From positions 57,247,023-57,311,022 of the forward strand of contig CM035167.1 of the NCBI GenBank assembly GCA_020205615.1: a DNA stretch of 64,000 nt, given 5' to 3'. Made by a program: the position numbers and the translations under genes. This stretch comes from Panax quinquefolius (taxonomy: Eukaryota > Streptophyta > Magnoliopsida > Apiales > Araliaceae). The notes under the pieces were generated by a model. That model was not told the DNA's origin and ran no database searches. It worked only from the letters and a program-made list of their open reading frames with translations. This document shows, one piece after another, positions 21,764 through 33,473 of this stretch (the first letter of the stretch is position 1; every line of letters starts with the position of its first letter).

Positions 21764-23130
21764 ATGAAATTTCGCCCTCGAAATTAGGGTACGTACCTGG
21801 TATGTCGAAGAGGTAAGGATACCTTGATTTCATTTCAGATTCTAACTCCCAAGTCATTTCCTCAACATCGTGGTTTCTCCACAAAACTTTGACTTGAGGT
21901 ATAACCTTGGTGCGTAGAATATGTTCCTTCTTATCCAAGATTTGAACAGGAACCTCTTCATACGTCAAATCTTCCGCTATTTTGTCCGGTTCCAACTCAA
22001 TAATGTTGTTTGGGTCTTCCATATATTTACGTAACATGGATATGTGAAAAATATTGTGAACACGAGACATACTTGGCGGTAAAGCGAGTCTATAGGCCAT
22101 AGTTCCTACTCGATCAAGGATTAAAAATGGGCAGATAAATCGAGGATTGAGCTTTCCTTTCTTTCTAAATCTCGTAACTCCTTTCCATGGAGCAACACGT
22201 AACAACCCATGATCTCCTATATCGAATTCCACGTCCTTTCGATGAAGATCAGCATAACTCTTTTGTCGATCTTCTGAGATTTTTATACGTTGCCGGATCG
22301 TTTGAATCTTTTCCGTAGTCATACGTACTAACTCTGGTCCCAACAACGTTGCTTCACCCACCTCATCCCAAAGATATCTTTGGAGAAGCGACACTTTCTT
22401 CCATACAACGCCTCGAATGGAGCCATGCCGATACTTGCTTGATAAGCTGTTGTTGTAGGAAAACTCCACCAATGGTAAGAACTTGTCCCAACTTCCTTGA
22501 AATCAAGGACACGAGTCTTAATAGATCTTCAAGAGTTTGAATAGTCCTCTCCATTGTCCGTCTCGTCGAGGATGATATGCCGAAGCTAAATCAGTAAATC
22601 TGTGCCCATAGCTTTCGCAAAATAACCCAAAATCGTGAAGTGAATCTTGGGTCTCGATCAGAAACTATGGATACTAGCATACCATGCAGTCTTACAATCT
22701 CGTTTATGTACATATGAGCAAGACGTTCAAGTGTATAAGTCTCTCGTATCGGTAAGAAATGAGCAGACTTGGTCAATCTATCAACAATGACCCAAATCAC
22801 ATCTATGCCTTTAGAAACCTTGGGAAGGCCAGTAACGAAATCCATGGTAATTTGCTCCCACTTCCATTCTGGAATTTCAAGTGGTTGCAATGGACCTTTT
22901 GGTACTTGATTCTCCGCCTTGACTCGTTGACACGTTAGACACCTTGAGATAAACAACGCTATCTCTCTCTTCATATTGCCCCACCAAAATGTATGTCAAA
23001 GATCATGATACATTTTGGTACTCCCAGGATGGATTACAAACAGTGTGTTGTGCGCCTCCATCATGATTTTATACTTTAAATCGTGGTCGTTAGGAACACA
23101 AAGTCGGAGTTGACTCAAGTATTCCTTTTC
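21762..23130 (-). pseudogene. D2 integrase with chromodomain, broken
   Basis: Zinc-finger remains (CLTCQRVKAENQ) and the core ([30 protein letters not shown]) are at 22591-22974. The C-terminal domain and chromodomain are at 21762-22472, with VKVLWRNHDVEEMTWELES followed by the YPYLF typical of this lineage. Unlike D1 the C-terminus is complete, ending in FEGEIS. Frame breaks lie near 22363-22600 and 22990-23130. The stretch at 22375-22395 and 22555-22610 differs from D1 in a scrambled way rather than by simple substitutions. Confidence 0.85.
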
Positions 23131-24600
23131 ATCGATTCTTGCTTCCTAAGATCGCACTTTCTTGCACTTTCTTCCTCATACGCATCAGCTCCGGATTTGT
23201 AATTTGAGCAGCTTTAATTTTATCAATTAAAGTCAGTTCTACTCGTACATTTGCTATCATCACGTGGGTCCCTGGAGTCTTTATCTCTATCTTCATCCTT
23301 TGCAAGTCATACAAAATGGGCCTTTGAGTTGACAATATTGCACTTTCGTGCCGCATATGATCTTCTTCTACTCAATCGCGCATACTACCACATTCGCTTT
23401 TCCAGGATGGTATTGGATGGTATGATCATAATCTTTCAACAGTTCAAGCCAACGTCGTCGTCGCATGTTGAGTTCCTTTTGAGTGAAGAAATATTTGAGG
23501 CTTTTATGATCCGTAAAGATCTCCACTCTCTCCCTATACAAGTAATGCCTCCAAATTTTAAGTGCGAAGACAACAGCTGCTAACTCTAGGTCATGAGTAG
23601 GATAATTCCTCTCATATTCTTTAAGTTGTCGTGAGGCATAGGCTATGACTTTCCCATGTTGCATGAGAACACATCCTAACCCTTTGCCCGAAGCATCACT
23701 GTAGATGACAAATCCCTCCGAACTAGATGGTATTATCAGAATAGGTGCTGAAATGAGTCTCCTCTTGAGTTCTTGAAAACTCTTCTCACATTTCTCGCTC
23801 CAACCGAACTTTGTATCTTTCCGAGTCAGCTGAGTTAGTGGAGTAGCGATTCGAGAAAACCCTTCTACGAATCTCCGATAATAACCAGCTAAGCCGAGAA
23901 AGCTACGTACTTCGGTCACTGATTTAGGTTGCTCCCAGCATTGAATAGCTTCAATCTTTGCTGGGTCAACAGATATTCCATGACTTGATACCATGTGCCC
24001 AAGGAATGCTACTTCCTCAAGCCAGAACTCACATTTCTTCAACTTGGCATAAAGCTTGTATTCACGAAGCTTTTGGAGTATCAACCTCAAGTGTTCCTCA
24101 TGATCTTCATGGCTTTTGGAATATATGAGGATGTCATTAATAAAGACGACCACAAAATGATCCAAATATTCCTTGAATACTCGATTCATCATATCTATGA
24201 AGGCAGCAGGAGCATTAGTCAATCCAAAGGACATGACTAGGAATTCATAATGCCCGTACCGAGTTCTAAAAGCCGTCTTTGGAATATCATCGGTTCAAAT
24301 CTTCAATTGGTGATATCCGGAATGAAGATCAATCTTTGAAAAGAATTTGGCTCCTTGCAACTGGTCAAACAGGCCATCAATACGTGGCAATGGGTACCTA
24401 TTTTTGATGGTGAAATGATTCAACTCCCGATAATCAATATAATGTCGCATACTCCCATATTTCTTCTTCACGAATAGAAAAGGAGCACCCCAAGGAGAAG
24501 TACTAGGACAAATAAGGCCAATGTCTAACAATTCCTGCAGTTGAGTCTTTAACTCCTGAAGTTCAATAGGAGACATTCGATATGGGGCTTTGGAAATGGG
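23131..24600 (-). pseudogene. D2 RT and RNase H, broken, active site changed
   Basis: An open stretch of 288 codons (23368-24234) covers most of RT and all of RNase H. The RT box reads [10 protein letters not shown] instead of FIDD, so one metal-binding Asp has become Asn by a G-to-A change on the coding strand. RNase H keeps [27 protein letters not shown] and [11 protein letters not shown]. The N-terminal RT (24295-24576) is separated by a stop at 24295-24297. The linker to integrase at 23129-23356 reads [18 protein letters not shown]. Confidence 0.85.
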
Positions 24601-25250
24601 TTTTGTACCGGGTTCAAGGTCGATACAAAACTCAATTTCATGCTCTGGGGTAGGCCAGAAAGTTCTTCAGGGAATACGTCAGGAAATTCATTAACAATAG
24701 AAATTTTATTCAAAACTGACGTATTTTTGTTTAGATCTGTGACATGAGCTAAGAAAGCTTGACATCCATTTTTCAATAAACGAATAGCTTTATGGCTTGA
24801 GATGACAGTGATTGATATTAATGGTTTGGTTTCTTGAATTCGCATAATAGGTCGATTAGGAATATGAAAGCTAATAACCTTACAAAAATAATCAATTTTT
24901 GCATGATGAGTAGTTAACCAATCAATCCCTATAATTACATCAAATGCAAGTATTTTTAATGCAATAAGATCGACAGGTAATGTGTGGGTACCAAGTTGAA
25001 CCAAACAAGACTTATAAACCGTGGATGTAATGAAGGTTTCTCCCAACGGAGTTTCCACAAATAAGTCAAAGTCTAATTTCGCCGGAGTCAAATTTAATCG
25101 TTGAGCGCAAGTAGGAGAAATAAAAGAATGGGTAGAACCGGTATCAAATAAAGTGTAGACTTCGCTAGAGTTTATGATAAGCTTACCCGTGATGACCTCA
25201 TTCGGGTTCCTTGCTCTCTGGGAGGTCACAACAAACGCTCTCCCTTGCAC
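24601..25250 (-). pseudogene. D2 aspartic protease
   Basis: VYTLFDTGSTHSF carries the DTG active site at residues 36-38 of the open stretch beginning 25250. FDVIIGIDWLTTHH is the second conserved strand. This domain processes the Gag-Pol polyprotein. It is the segment missing from D1. The frame is open through about 230 codons and then runs out of frame before RT near 24549-24600. Confidence 0.85.
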
Positions 25251-26391
25251 TACCGGCTTTGACTTTTACAGCACGACCTTTGGTGCCTCCATCCTAAAAT
25301 TTGAATTTGTCTTTGGTGAACGATAAAATCGGGCTAAGTGACCTTCTCTTCCACAGTTATAACATGCTTTGGACTGCATCGCGTAATTTGGACTGATGTG
25401 TCCCTCCCCTCCGCATTTGAAGCATATGATAGGTGGTCTTTCTCCTTCCTTAACAACGGTCTTTGGTCTTTGGCGTCTTTCCATCATTGTTGAATCTCCT
25501 CTTCTTGAAATGTCAATTCTTATTGTTTTTGTACGATTACCAGAAGTGGTTACCATTTCTGGCCTGTTGATTCCCTCCACGCTTTTTGTCACCGCTTCGA
25601 TGACTGCTCTCACTGGTATTATCATTTTGCTGGCTGCTCTCTTTTGGCTGCGTTGACTCGTTATCGCGCTCCACCAACTAAGCCCTATTTATAACATCTG
25701 AATACAAACATAGTTTATGAGAAATAAGATGTTGACGTATTTTTGGCTTCAAACCTCTTAAAAACATTCGCGCCATTCTCTCTTCATTATCCACCAAGTG
25801 GGACGTACCGGGATAACTCCGCAAATTTTGCCTCGTATTACGACACGGTCATATTGTTTTGCTCAATTTGATAAACTCCACCTCCTTCATGTGACGAATA
25901 CTTTGGGAAAGTATTTGTCGTTGATGCGACTCTTGGAACTTCTCCCAAGACATCTTTAACACGGCGGAGTTGAGTCGTTTTACCAATTCCCACCAAGAAT
26001 CGCCTCTCGCGTAACATAAAGGCGTGAAAGGGAACCTTTTGCTCCTCGGAGCATCGCAAGACATCAAATATCTTGGTGATCTGCTTTATCCATGCTTCTA
26101 CCATAAGTGGTTTTGGCTCTCCCTTAAACTCCGGTGGTCCCAGCTCCTTGAACTGTTTAGCGGTGACCGCCCGAGAGTTTCCCGTGTTTCCACCTACATT
26201 TTGGATAGGAGCCGCTCTCGTCTGCTGTTGCATGAATTGCATAAAGCCTCTGAACAATCCATCATTTAGCATTTGGTCAGTGTTGTTGTTTGCATGAGGA
26301 TTGTCACTTCCTGATGCACATTCTCTTGATTATTGATATGTGGAACGGTCTCTTGTGCTCCATTGCTATTCTCAACATTTTCGGATGTCAT
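25251..26391 (-). pseudogene. D2 gag, broken
   Basis: The start is ATG at 26391 (MTSENVENSNG), then a frame break, then MLNDGLFRGFMQFMQQQTRA and GPPEFKGEPKPL from 26272. The gag domain is recognisable but scrambled at 25838-26067. Two knuckle-like motifs lie at about 25450-25330: [14 protein letters not shown] and [14 protein letters not shown], the last Cys of each having become Tyr. Those changes should weaken zinc binding. Confidence 0.8.
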
Positions 26392-26560
26392 TTTCAGATA
26401 CTGCCATAAAACAAAGGTTAATTGACATGTAACATAATATCTCTAAACTCTGACCAACCAATTTAAATACAAAATAAATTTAAGTAGGTCATACTAGCGA
26501 AGGAATTCTAGTCTCTCCCCCTCCTAGTTCTAGTCTCACATCTTAGCAGGATCATATCCC

Positions 26561-26578
26561 TAAGCTTTGATATTAACC
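26561..26578 (-). other. Primer binding site of D2, decayed
   Basis: On the minus strand GGTTAATATCAAAGCTTA, against TTGGTATCAAAGCTTA in D1. The LTR terminus next to it is also altered. Confidence 0.6.
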
Positions 26579-26580
26579 AC

Positions 26581-29008
26581 ATTTGACCCCAAAATTAGGT
26601 ATACATCACCCATCTTGGGTCGTCGGATACATGGTATAGAATTCAAATACAACTTACTAATACTGTATGTCGTGTACAATACGACAAACATAAGCTGTGA
26701 GTTTTAATACAAATATTATCTACTAGAGATTATACAAACTCAAAAGGAGTCCTCATTACAATTATTATCACACTATTTTACGAATAGTGAGGACTACTAA
26801 TGCTATCCTCCGGACCATCACTCCGTTCCCCGACTCGTCCCGGACTATATTCTCATTTCTGAAGAGAACGGTGAAAGAATGGGTGAGCTCAACTAGCCCA
26901 AGAAGAAATATTATGACTAAGATAATGCGAATAAATTATCATTAGTCTCCAACAATGTTAAAGCGATAAAATATAATAGACATCAAGTTTAAGCTAGCAA
27001 TGAACAAGCAATCCATTAAAAGAGTCAAGTAGAAAATAAAATCTACTATATTTTTTATGATTTAAAAGGTTTTTCATCATCATTATTCTTTGAAACTCGA
27101 CTTAATAAATATTCCACATCATCGATCTATCACCTACGCTTTACATTAAGGATATTCTTTAGCATCACGACCACAATTATCCATGCACTACGGGCCAAGA
27201 ATATTTGTGTATTCATTAATGGTCATGATCATGCCAACAACTGTCCATCAATGCACTACGGGCCAATGAGAACTTTTACCACATCATTTGTAACATTAAG
27301 GTCATGATTACAAGAATAATCTCTCGGTCATAATCATACCAAGTCCATCTATGCACTCTGAAGCCACAGATGACTTTCAACAAAATATAAACATGAGGAT
27401 GATGACAATAATATAAGAATTCAATAAAACAAGTTCAAGAATTATTTTATCCAGGAATTATTAACGTCCAAATTGTCAACATGATACTGTTTTGTAGAGT
27501 AAATTTAAAGAATGATAAAAAAAATATTTCCATGAAAATATACTGGATGAAGCGCAAATATCAAGGATATTCTACTAATTTCATGTAGTATAGAAGTCAA
27601 AACTTTAACCAACTGAGTATAATAAAGAATGGAATAACAAAAGAAATCACCATGCATGCGGTACTTCGCATAGACAGGTTATTCAATGATAATAATAATA
27701 ACGGAACCGGTCGGGGCAAAATTTGCGCAAGCGATGTGATTTTTCCAACAGAATAATAAAAAAGCGGAACCAGTCCAGGTGTAAAAACACATGATGAGGA
27801 TGTTCCAGCAGAATAATAATAAGGCGGAACCAGTCCGGTGTAAAAAACATGTGAGCGAGGATGTTCCAACGGAATAATAATAAAAAGCGGAACTAGGTAG
27901 GTGTAAAACACATACAGACAAGATGTTCAGCAAGAATAATAGAAGAATGTCACCAAGTATAGGGTAGACCGCGTATACAAGTTATTCCAACAGAATAATA
28001 AGAAATGGAATAACAACAGTTCTCTTTATGAATAAGAAAGAATAACACCCCTTACGAGTACAACAAATAATATTCCCTACCTTAAGAAGAAGAGTACTGG
28101 ATATATAAGTAGTGAAGTATCATAATACTTTCTTCTTTCTCTCTATAGTTTATCTCTCTAGAGTTTCAGTGAATTCGTAAGAAAATAATGAATGAATGAG
28201 CTTCTATTTATAGAAAAATGGAATGCATAGTAACTAACTCATGAACGGTCGAGATTGATTTACTTTAATCTGACGGTCCATATTTAAAGCAAAATAAAAT
28301 ATAATATATTCTATTTATAATCTAATAAAATGAATAACTTTATAAAAGATTTTACTATGCAAACACTATGCATGCACTATGCAAACACTATGCATAATAA
28401 AATATAATATATTCTAATTATTGTCTAATAAAACAGATAACTTTATAAAAGTATTCTATTTTATATAAAAAGATTTTACTATGCAAAACACTATACGTAG
28501 ACACTATGCAACACTATGCATAATAGAATATAATATATTCTATTTATAGAATAACTTTATAAAAGTATTCTATTTTATATAAAAAGATTTTCTGTATTAT
28601 TACATTAATAATACCAACAAAACTGAGTGACTTATCACGTAAGCATCAATAATCAATCTGAGTGTACTATGCTTATGCGACCACAGCGTATTATGCATTA
28701 CTTTTTAACACCGGGTGTTTCAACGAGTTAATGGTAAAACTTCCATAGTTATTTTCATAAAAAGTATTTTTGTCGTTTTCTCAATCAAACAATAATTCCA
28801 TTAATGGGTCCACCAATGATTGTGTCGTTATACTAATATTCCTGTTAAAAGCGAATATTCCCAGACCAATCGAATATTATATAACAACTTGCGTACTTTG
28901 CAAAATTTATAAATATTACCCACAACTATTATATCAATTTCACTCCATAATATTCAAAATTAATATTTATAGAAAATTCATCTTTATTCAAAAAGTTGGG
29001 GTTTTACA
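26581..29008 (-). repeat. 5' LTR of D2
   Basis: About 2,428 bp. The outer end at 29008 (TTTTACA) is intact. The inner end reads ATTTGACCCC instead of TGTGACGCCCCC, so the boundary is uncertain by a few bases. The minisatellite (about 27660-28010) and TATA box (28204-28213) are present. It differs from the D2 3' LTR at many CAG/CTG sites. Confidence 0.85.
28204..28213 (-). promoter_or_regulatory. TATA box of D2 5' LTR
   Basis: CTATAAATAG on the minus strand. Unlike D1, the promoter LTR of D2 keeps its TATA box. Confidence 0.5.
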
Positions 29009-29013
29009 ATTCC

Positions 29014-29675
29014 AGCAGTAGAGCCCCATAGTTAAGCTATATCCCACAGCTTATGGCAGTCATGAGCTTTAGCTGCACTTCATTTACAGAATCGTGCCCA
29101 GTGCTTTTGCAGCATATACACTTCCCAATAATGTCAGCCAGAAATTTGTACCTCTGAGGAAACTCCTTTTTCTTTTATCCTTTGACAGTGGGGGATTTCT
29201 TGTGATGCATCTTCTTAAGCCTTACATGGAAATCGATGTAATCTAAAAACCAAAAACTTTTGGATTTGAAGCCTAAGGCTAGATTGACGTTTTCAGCCTT
29301 TAGATTGATTTCAACGTCCTTGACTCTCGTCGTGAGGACTTCATTTTCGTATACTCCATTTTTGTAAAACTCATTTATTAACTTTGGGTAGATCCATGTG
29401 CTCGTACCCAGAGCGTCTTCGAGACCAGCCTTCTTCAACAGTGTCAGAATCTTGTGAAATTTGGGTTCAGCAATTTTGAACTCATCGAAGCATAGTCTGT
29501 AGCCGGAGACGACTTTGGAGGCTGCTATTTCTATCTTTGAAGGGAGTATGGTTGCTTGAGCTTTCTTTGGGGTTAGGGTTTCAGCTAGTAGAGAGAGAGA
29601 AGAGAGATAGGCCTTTTGAACTTTTGATTTCAAAAAGGCGTTTTTGAACTGTACTTGTAGTTTCCCTCTCTCCAT
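29014..29675 (-). pseudogene. A extra 3' ORF, N-terminal part
   Basis: Starts at ATG 29675 (MERGKLQVQFKNAFLKSKVQ) just after pol and the repeat spacer. The region around YPKLINEFYKNGVYENEV and EINLKAENVNLALGF resembles the putative plant transposon protein domain found in extra ORFs of plant retroelements (by memory of the family, not by a search). A TAA at 29175-29177, after SPTVKG, is shared with B. Beyond it the same frame continues (EFPQRYKFLADIIGKCICC) up to the D2 junction. With the second part the ORF would be about 1,090 codons. Confidence 0.7.
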
Positions 29676-29779
29676 TTTTGTTTAGTGGGGTAGGTGTCAA
29701 CTTCTGCTTGGCTCTACGAATTTGACTGAGGAGGATTGTATTTATTTGCCTTTAGCTCTTTCAGAGCTAATGTGTCTTT

Positions 29780-30117
29780 AGGGAGGACTACGATTGTTGA
29801 GGTAGCCTTTATGATCGTTAAGTCTGTCCAGCAATCGTCGTGTCTGAGCTACGATCATCGAGTCTGTCCAGCATTCGTCGAGTCTGAACTATGATCATCA
29901 AGTTTATTCTAGCAATCGTCGTGTCAGAACTACGATCGTTAAGTCTGTCCAGCATTCGTCGAGTCTGAACTATGATCATCGAGTCTATTCCAGAAATCAT
30001 CGTGTCTGAACTACGATTGTCGAGTCTGTCCAGCATTCGTCGAGTCTGAACAATGATCGTCGAGTCTGTTCCAGAAATTGTCGTGTCTAAACTACGATCG
30101 TCGAGTCTGACCGGATC
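29780..30117 (-). repeat. Tandem-repeat spacer of A between pol and extra ORF
   Basis: About eight degenerate units of ~40 bp. Each carries CTACGATCGTCGAGTCTG or CTATGATCATCGAGTCTA, then (T)CCAGCATTCGTCGAGTCTGA. Two unit types alternate, giving a ~80-bp higher-order period. B has only about five units at 57695-57895. Confidence 0.85.
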
Positions 30118-30443
30118 CTTATGATGTGTTTCTGACTTAGCATTCTTTTAAGGTAGCTTAGGAAGGGCCAACCTCTTGGAGTGAGTCAAGGGTTAGGTTT
30201 GTTCCTGAGGCGCTTATCAGAGAGATTGCTTTGTTTTGAAACTTATCATCACATGATGCTCCTTTTGTTTTTGTTGATGGGGTTTTGCTATCGTTGAGTC
30301 TACACTACGATTGTTGAGTCTATGCTACGATCGTTTTCTTTCATGTCACTTCAGCTTTACGATCGTGGACTTCCCATATCATGTCTACGATTTCAACCAT
30401 AGCCTTTGTATCTGTATAGTTAGCACATACTAGAGCATATATT

Positions 30444-32200
30444 TCATGGTTGTAAATTAAGAATTCCTAGCTCACTTATTAACTTGTTAAACCTGGATTC
30501 ATCTAGAGGTTTTGTAAAGACATCGACAAGTTGATTTTCGGTGAGGGATATATTGTAAAGATATAGTTCCATTTTGCACATGATCCCTAATGAAGTGATA
30601 CCTTATTTCTATATGCTTAGTCCTAGAATGCATAACAGGATTATGAGTTATTGCTATGGCATTTGTGTTATCAAAGTGAATGGGAATGGATTTGAAATCA
30701 AACCCATAATCAGCTAACTAATTTTTCATCCATAGGATCTGAGCACAGCAGCTGCCAGCATCAATGTATTCAGCTTCTGCAGTTGAAGTAGATATTGAGT
30801 TCTGCTTCTTGCTAAATCAAGACACAAGTCTGTTTCCTAGCAATTGACAGGTGCCACTGGTACTCTTTCTATCTATTTTGCAGCCTGCAAAATCAACATT
30901 TGTGTATCCTGTTAGTTTAAATGAGGACTCCTTGGGATACGAAAGCCCCAAGTGAGGTGTACCCTTGAGATACCTGAAAATCCTCTTTACAGCAGTTAAA
31001 TTTGATTCTTTAGGGTTAGCTTGAAATCTAGCACATATGCATGTTGAAAACATTATATCTGGTCTGCTAGTAGTTAGATATAAAAGAGAGCCTATCATAC
31101 ATCTGTATTGAGTTCTATCAATACTTTTACCTTTGTCATGTTTGTCAAGCTTGGTTGCAGGAGCAATTGGGGTTTTCATGGGAGAGGCTGATTCCATGCC
31201 ATACTTCTTAAGTAAATATTTGATGTACTTGGCTTGGTTTATGAATATTCCTTCATCAGTCTGCTTTACTTGTAGTCCAAGGAAGAAGTTCAGCTCACCC
31301 ATCATGCTCATTTCAAACTTGATCTGCATAAGCTTGAAGAATCTCTTACATAGCTTTTCAATAGAAGAACCAAAAATAATATCATCAACATATATTTGAA
31401 CCAATAAGACTTTGTCTTTATGATTTCTATGGAATAATGTGATATCTACTCTACCTCTAGTGAATCCATTTTCAATAAGAAAGTTAGTTAGTGTTTCATA
31501 CCACGCTCTAGGTGCTTATTTAAGACCATATAAGGCTTTGTCTAATCTATAAACATAATTAGAAAGAAATTGATTGATGAAACCTGAAGGTTGCTCTACA
31601 TAGACTTCTTCTTGAAGTTCACCATTCAGGAATGCACTTTTGACATCCATCTGAAAGACCTTGAATTTCATGTGAGCAGCAAAGGCAAGAAAGATTCTGA
31701 TGGCTTCTAGTCTGGCAACAGGTGCAAATGTCTCATCGTAGTCAATGCCTTCTTCATGAGAGTAGCCCTTGGCCACTAATCTTGCCTTATTCCTAGTTAT
31801 TACTCCATCTTCATCCATCTTGTTTCTGAAGACCCACTTGGTTAAAATGACAGGATGACTATTTGGTCTTGGTACTAATCTCCATACTTTTCTTCTTTCA
31901 AATTGGATGAGTTCTTCCTGTATGGCTTCTATCCAGCTGGAGTCTTCCATAACATCCTCTATCTTCTTCGGTTCCATTTGTGACAGGAAGCTTAGATAGA
32001 AGCATTCATTCTGGGTGACAGCTCTTATTTTTACTCTTGCACTCGGATCTCCAATGATTAGATCTTGAGTGTGATCTCTTTCCCATCTGTTTCCTGTTGG
32101 GACATCTGTCCTTATACCTTATTGTCTTAGGCCTTCAAGATCTATTTCTTCTTCTTGGTGTGGAGGTTCGATTTATGCGGCATAGGCTCTCTACGATCTC
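30444..32200 (-). pseudogene. A reverse transcriptase and RNase H, broken
   Basis: The RT N-terminus has [20 protein letters not shown] and [12 protein letters not shown] (31977-31516). The YVDD box is intact in VQIYVDDIIFGSS at 31404 onward. RNase H has GYTNVDFAGCKIDRKSTSG, then EAEYIDAG, THNPVMHSRTKHIEIRYHF and the end LNLQP with a stop at 30444-30446. Breaks: a TAA after ALYGLK (31516-31518, shared with B), a stop at 30817, another near 30716 and a frameshift near 30540. If intact it would copy element RNA into cDNA in virus-like particles. Confidence 0.85.
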
Positions 32201-33473
32201 ATTTCTTTGCTCAACGATTTCACTTATCTCGGCACTACGATTGTAGTGTTGAGCTCGACTAGCCTCATTCGTGTAGTGTCGAGTCGTCGGTCATAGTGTC
32301 TTGAAACCTTTATTTTGTCCAAGTCTGTTTCATCAAAGATGATGTGAATCGAGACTTCAACACTCAGTGTCTTTTTGTTGAACACTCTGTAGGCCTTGCT
32401 GTCTGTGGCATATCCAAGAAAGATTCCTTCAACTGACTTGGGCTGAAATTTTATCAAGTACTGCTTTCCATTGTTGAGAATGTATCATGCACAACCAAAT
32501 ACATTAATTTATCTGACACTTGGCTTTCTTCCTTTCCACAGTTCGTAGGGTGTCTTCTTGATCGTAGAGTGTATCAGTGATCTATTCTGCGTGTAACATG
32601 CAGTGTTGACGACTTCTGCCCAGAAGTATTTAGGTAGATGAGCTGCTGCTAGTAGAGTTCTTCCAGCCTCTATCAAAGTTCTGTTCTTTCTTTCAGCTAC
32701 TCCATTTTGTTGAGGAGTTCGTGGAGCTGAGAAGTTATGACTGATGCCATTGTCTGTGCAGAATTGGTCCATTTCTGAGAAGTTGAATTCTCTTCCATGA
32801 TCACTCCTTATGGCCTTGATTTTCTCTCCTTTCTCATTCATTACCAGCCTGAACATCTTGATAAGTTGGGAGCTTGTTTCATCCTTTGAGGTTAAAAAGA
32901 ATACCCATGTGAATTTGGTGTAGTCGTCGACTATAACTAGTGAGTACCTTTTCCCTCCAAGACTTGTTGTTGGAATTGGCCCAAATAGATCCATGTGAAG
33001 CAACTGCAAGGGCTTGTCGATTGAGTTGGCAGTTTTGCTCTTAAATGAGCTTCTGGTTTTCTTTCCTAGCTGACAGGCATTGCATGGCCTTTCTTTGACG
33101 AAGTTGAACTTGGGTAGGCCTGCAATGAGATCTTTTGATGCCAGTTTGGACATGCTTTTGAAGTTTAAGTGGGACAACCGTCTATGCCATAGCCAGCTCA
33201 TTTCTTTAGATGCTTTTGCCAGAAAGCATATTGTCTCGTCTGAGTTTAGTTGTCCAAGATTCACTGTGTAAACATTTCCTTCTCTTGTCCCGGTTAGCTT
33301 TACAGCAGATGTCTTCAAATCTTTGACTTGACACTGGTTGTTGAGGAATGTTACTTGATGACCCTTGTCACAGAGTTGGCTGATGCTTAGAAGGTCGTGT
33401 TGTAGACCTTCCACATATGCCACATTGCTGAAAGATACTGCACAATTACCAGCTGAGCCATATTCTCTTGTCT
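32201..33473 (-). pseudogene. A integrase
   Basis: The finger is WLWHRRLSHLNFKSMSKL with CNACQLGKKTRSSF. The catalytic core has D in LLHMDLFGPIP, D in IRSDHGREF and E in NGVAERKNRTLIEAGR. The open stretch 32509-33423 covers 304 codons, so this is the best-preserved domain of A. The C-terminal part (32224-32457, FQPKSVEGIFLGYATDSKAY) follows after a frame break near 32460-32508. Integrase upstream of RT confirms copia order. The protein inserts cDNA into chromosomes. Confidence 0.9.

Larger units (their letters stand above)
19339..29008 (-). mobile_element. Gypsy element D2 (chromovirus, Tekay-like)
   Basis: A full-length minus-strand gypsy element of 9.67 kb that splits the extra ORF of A. 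The target duplication ATTCC is exact (19334-19338 and 29009-29013), and the empty site is seen intact in B near 56935. It retains gag, protease, RT, RNase H, integrase and chromodomain, but with many breaks. Both LTRs are present, 2.41 and 2.43 kb. Compared with D1 it carries many small differences concentrated at CAG/CTG and CCAGG-like sites. Confidence 0.9.

Noticed and set aside
33080..33271. Plus-strand frame MHGLSLTKLNLG
   Set aside because: Antisense to the A integrase finger region.
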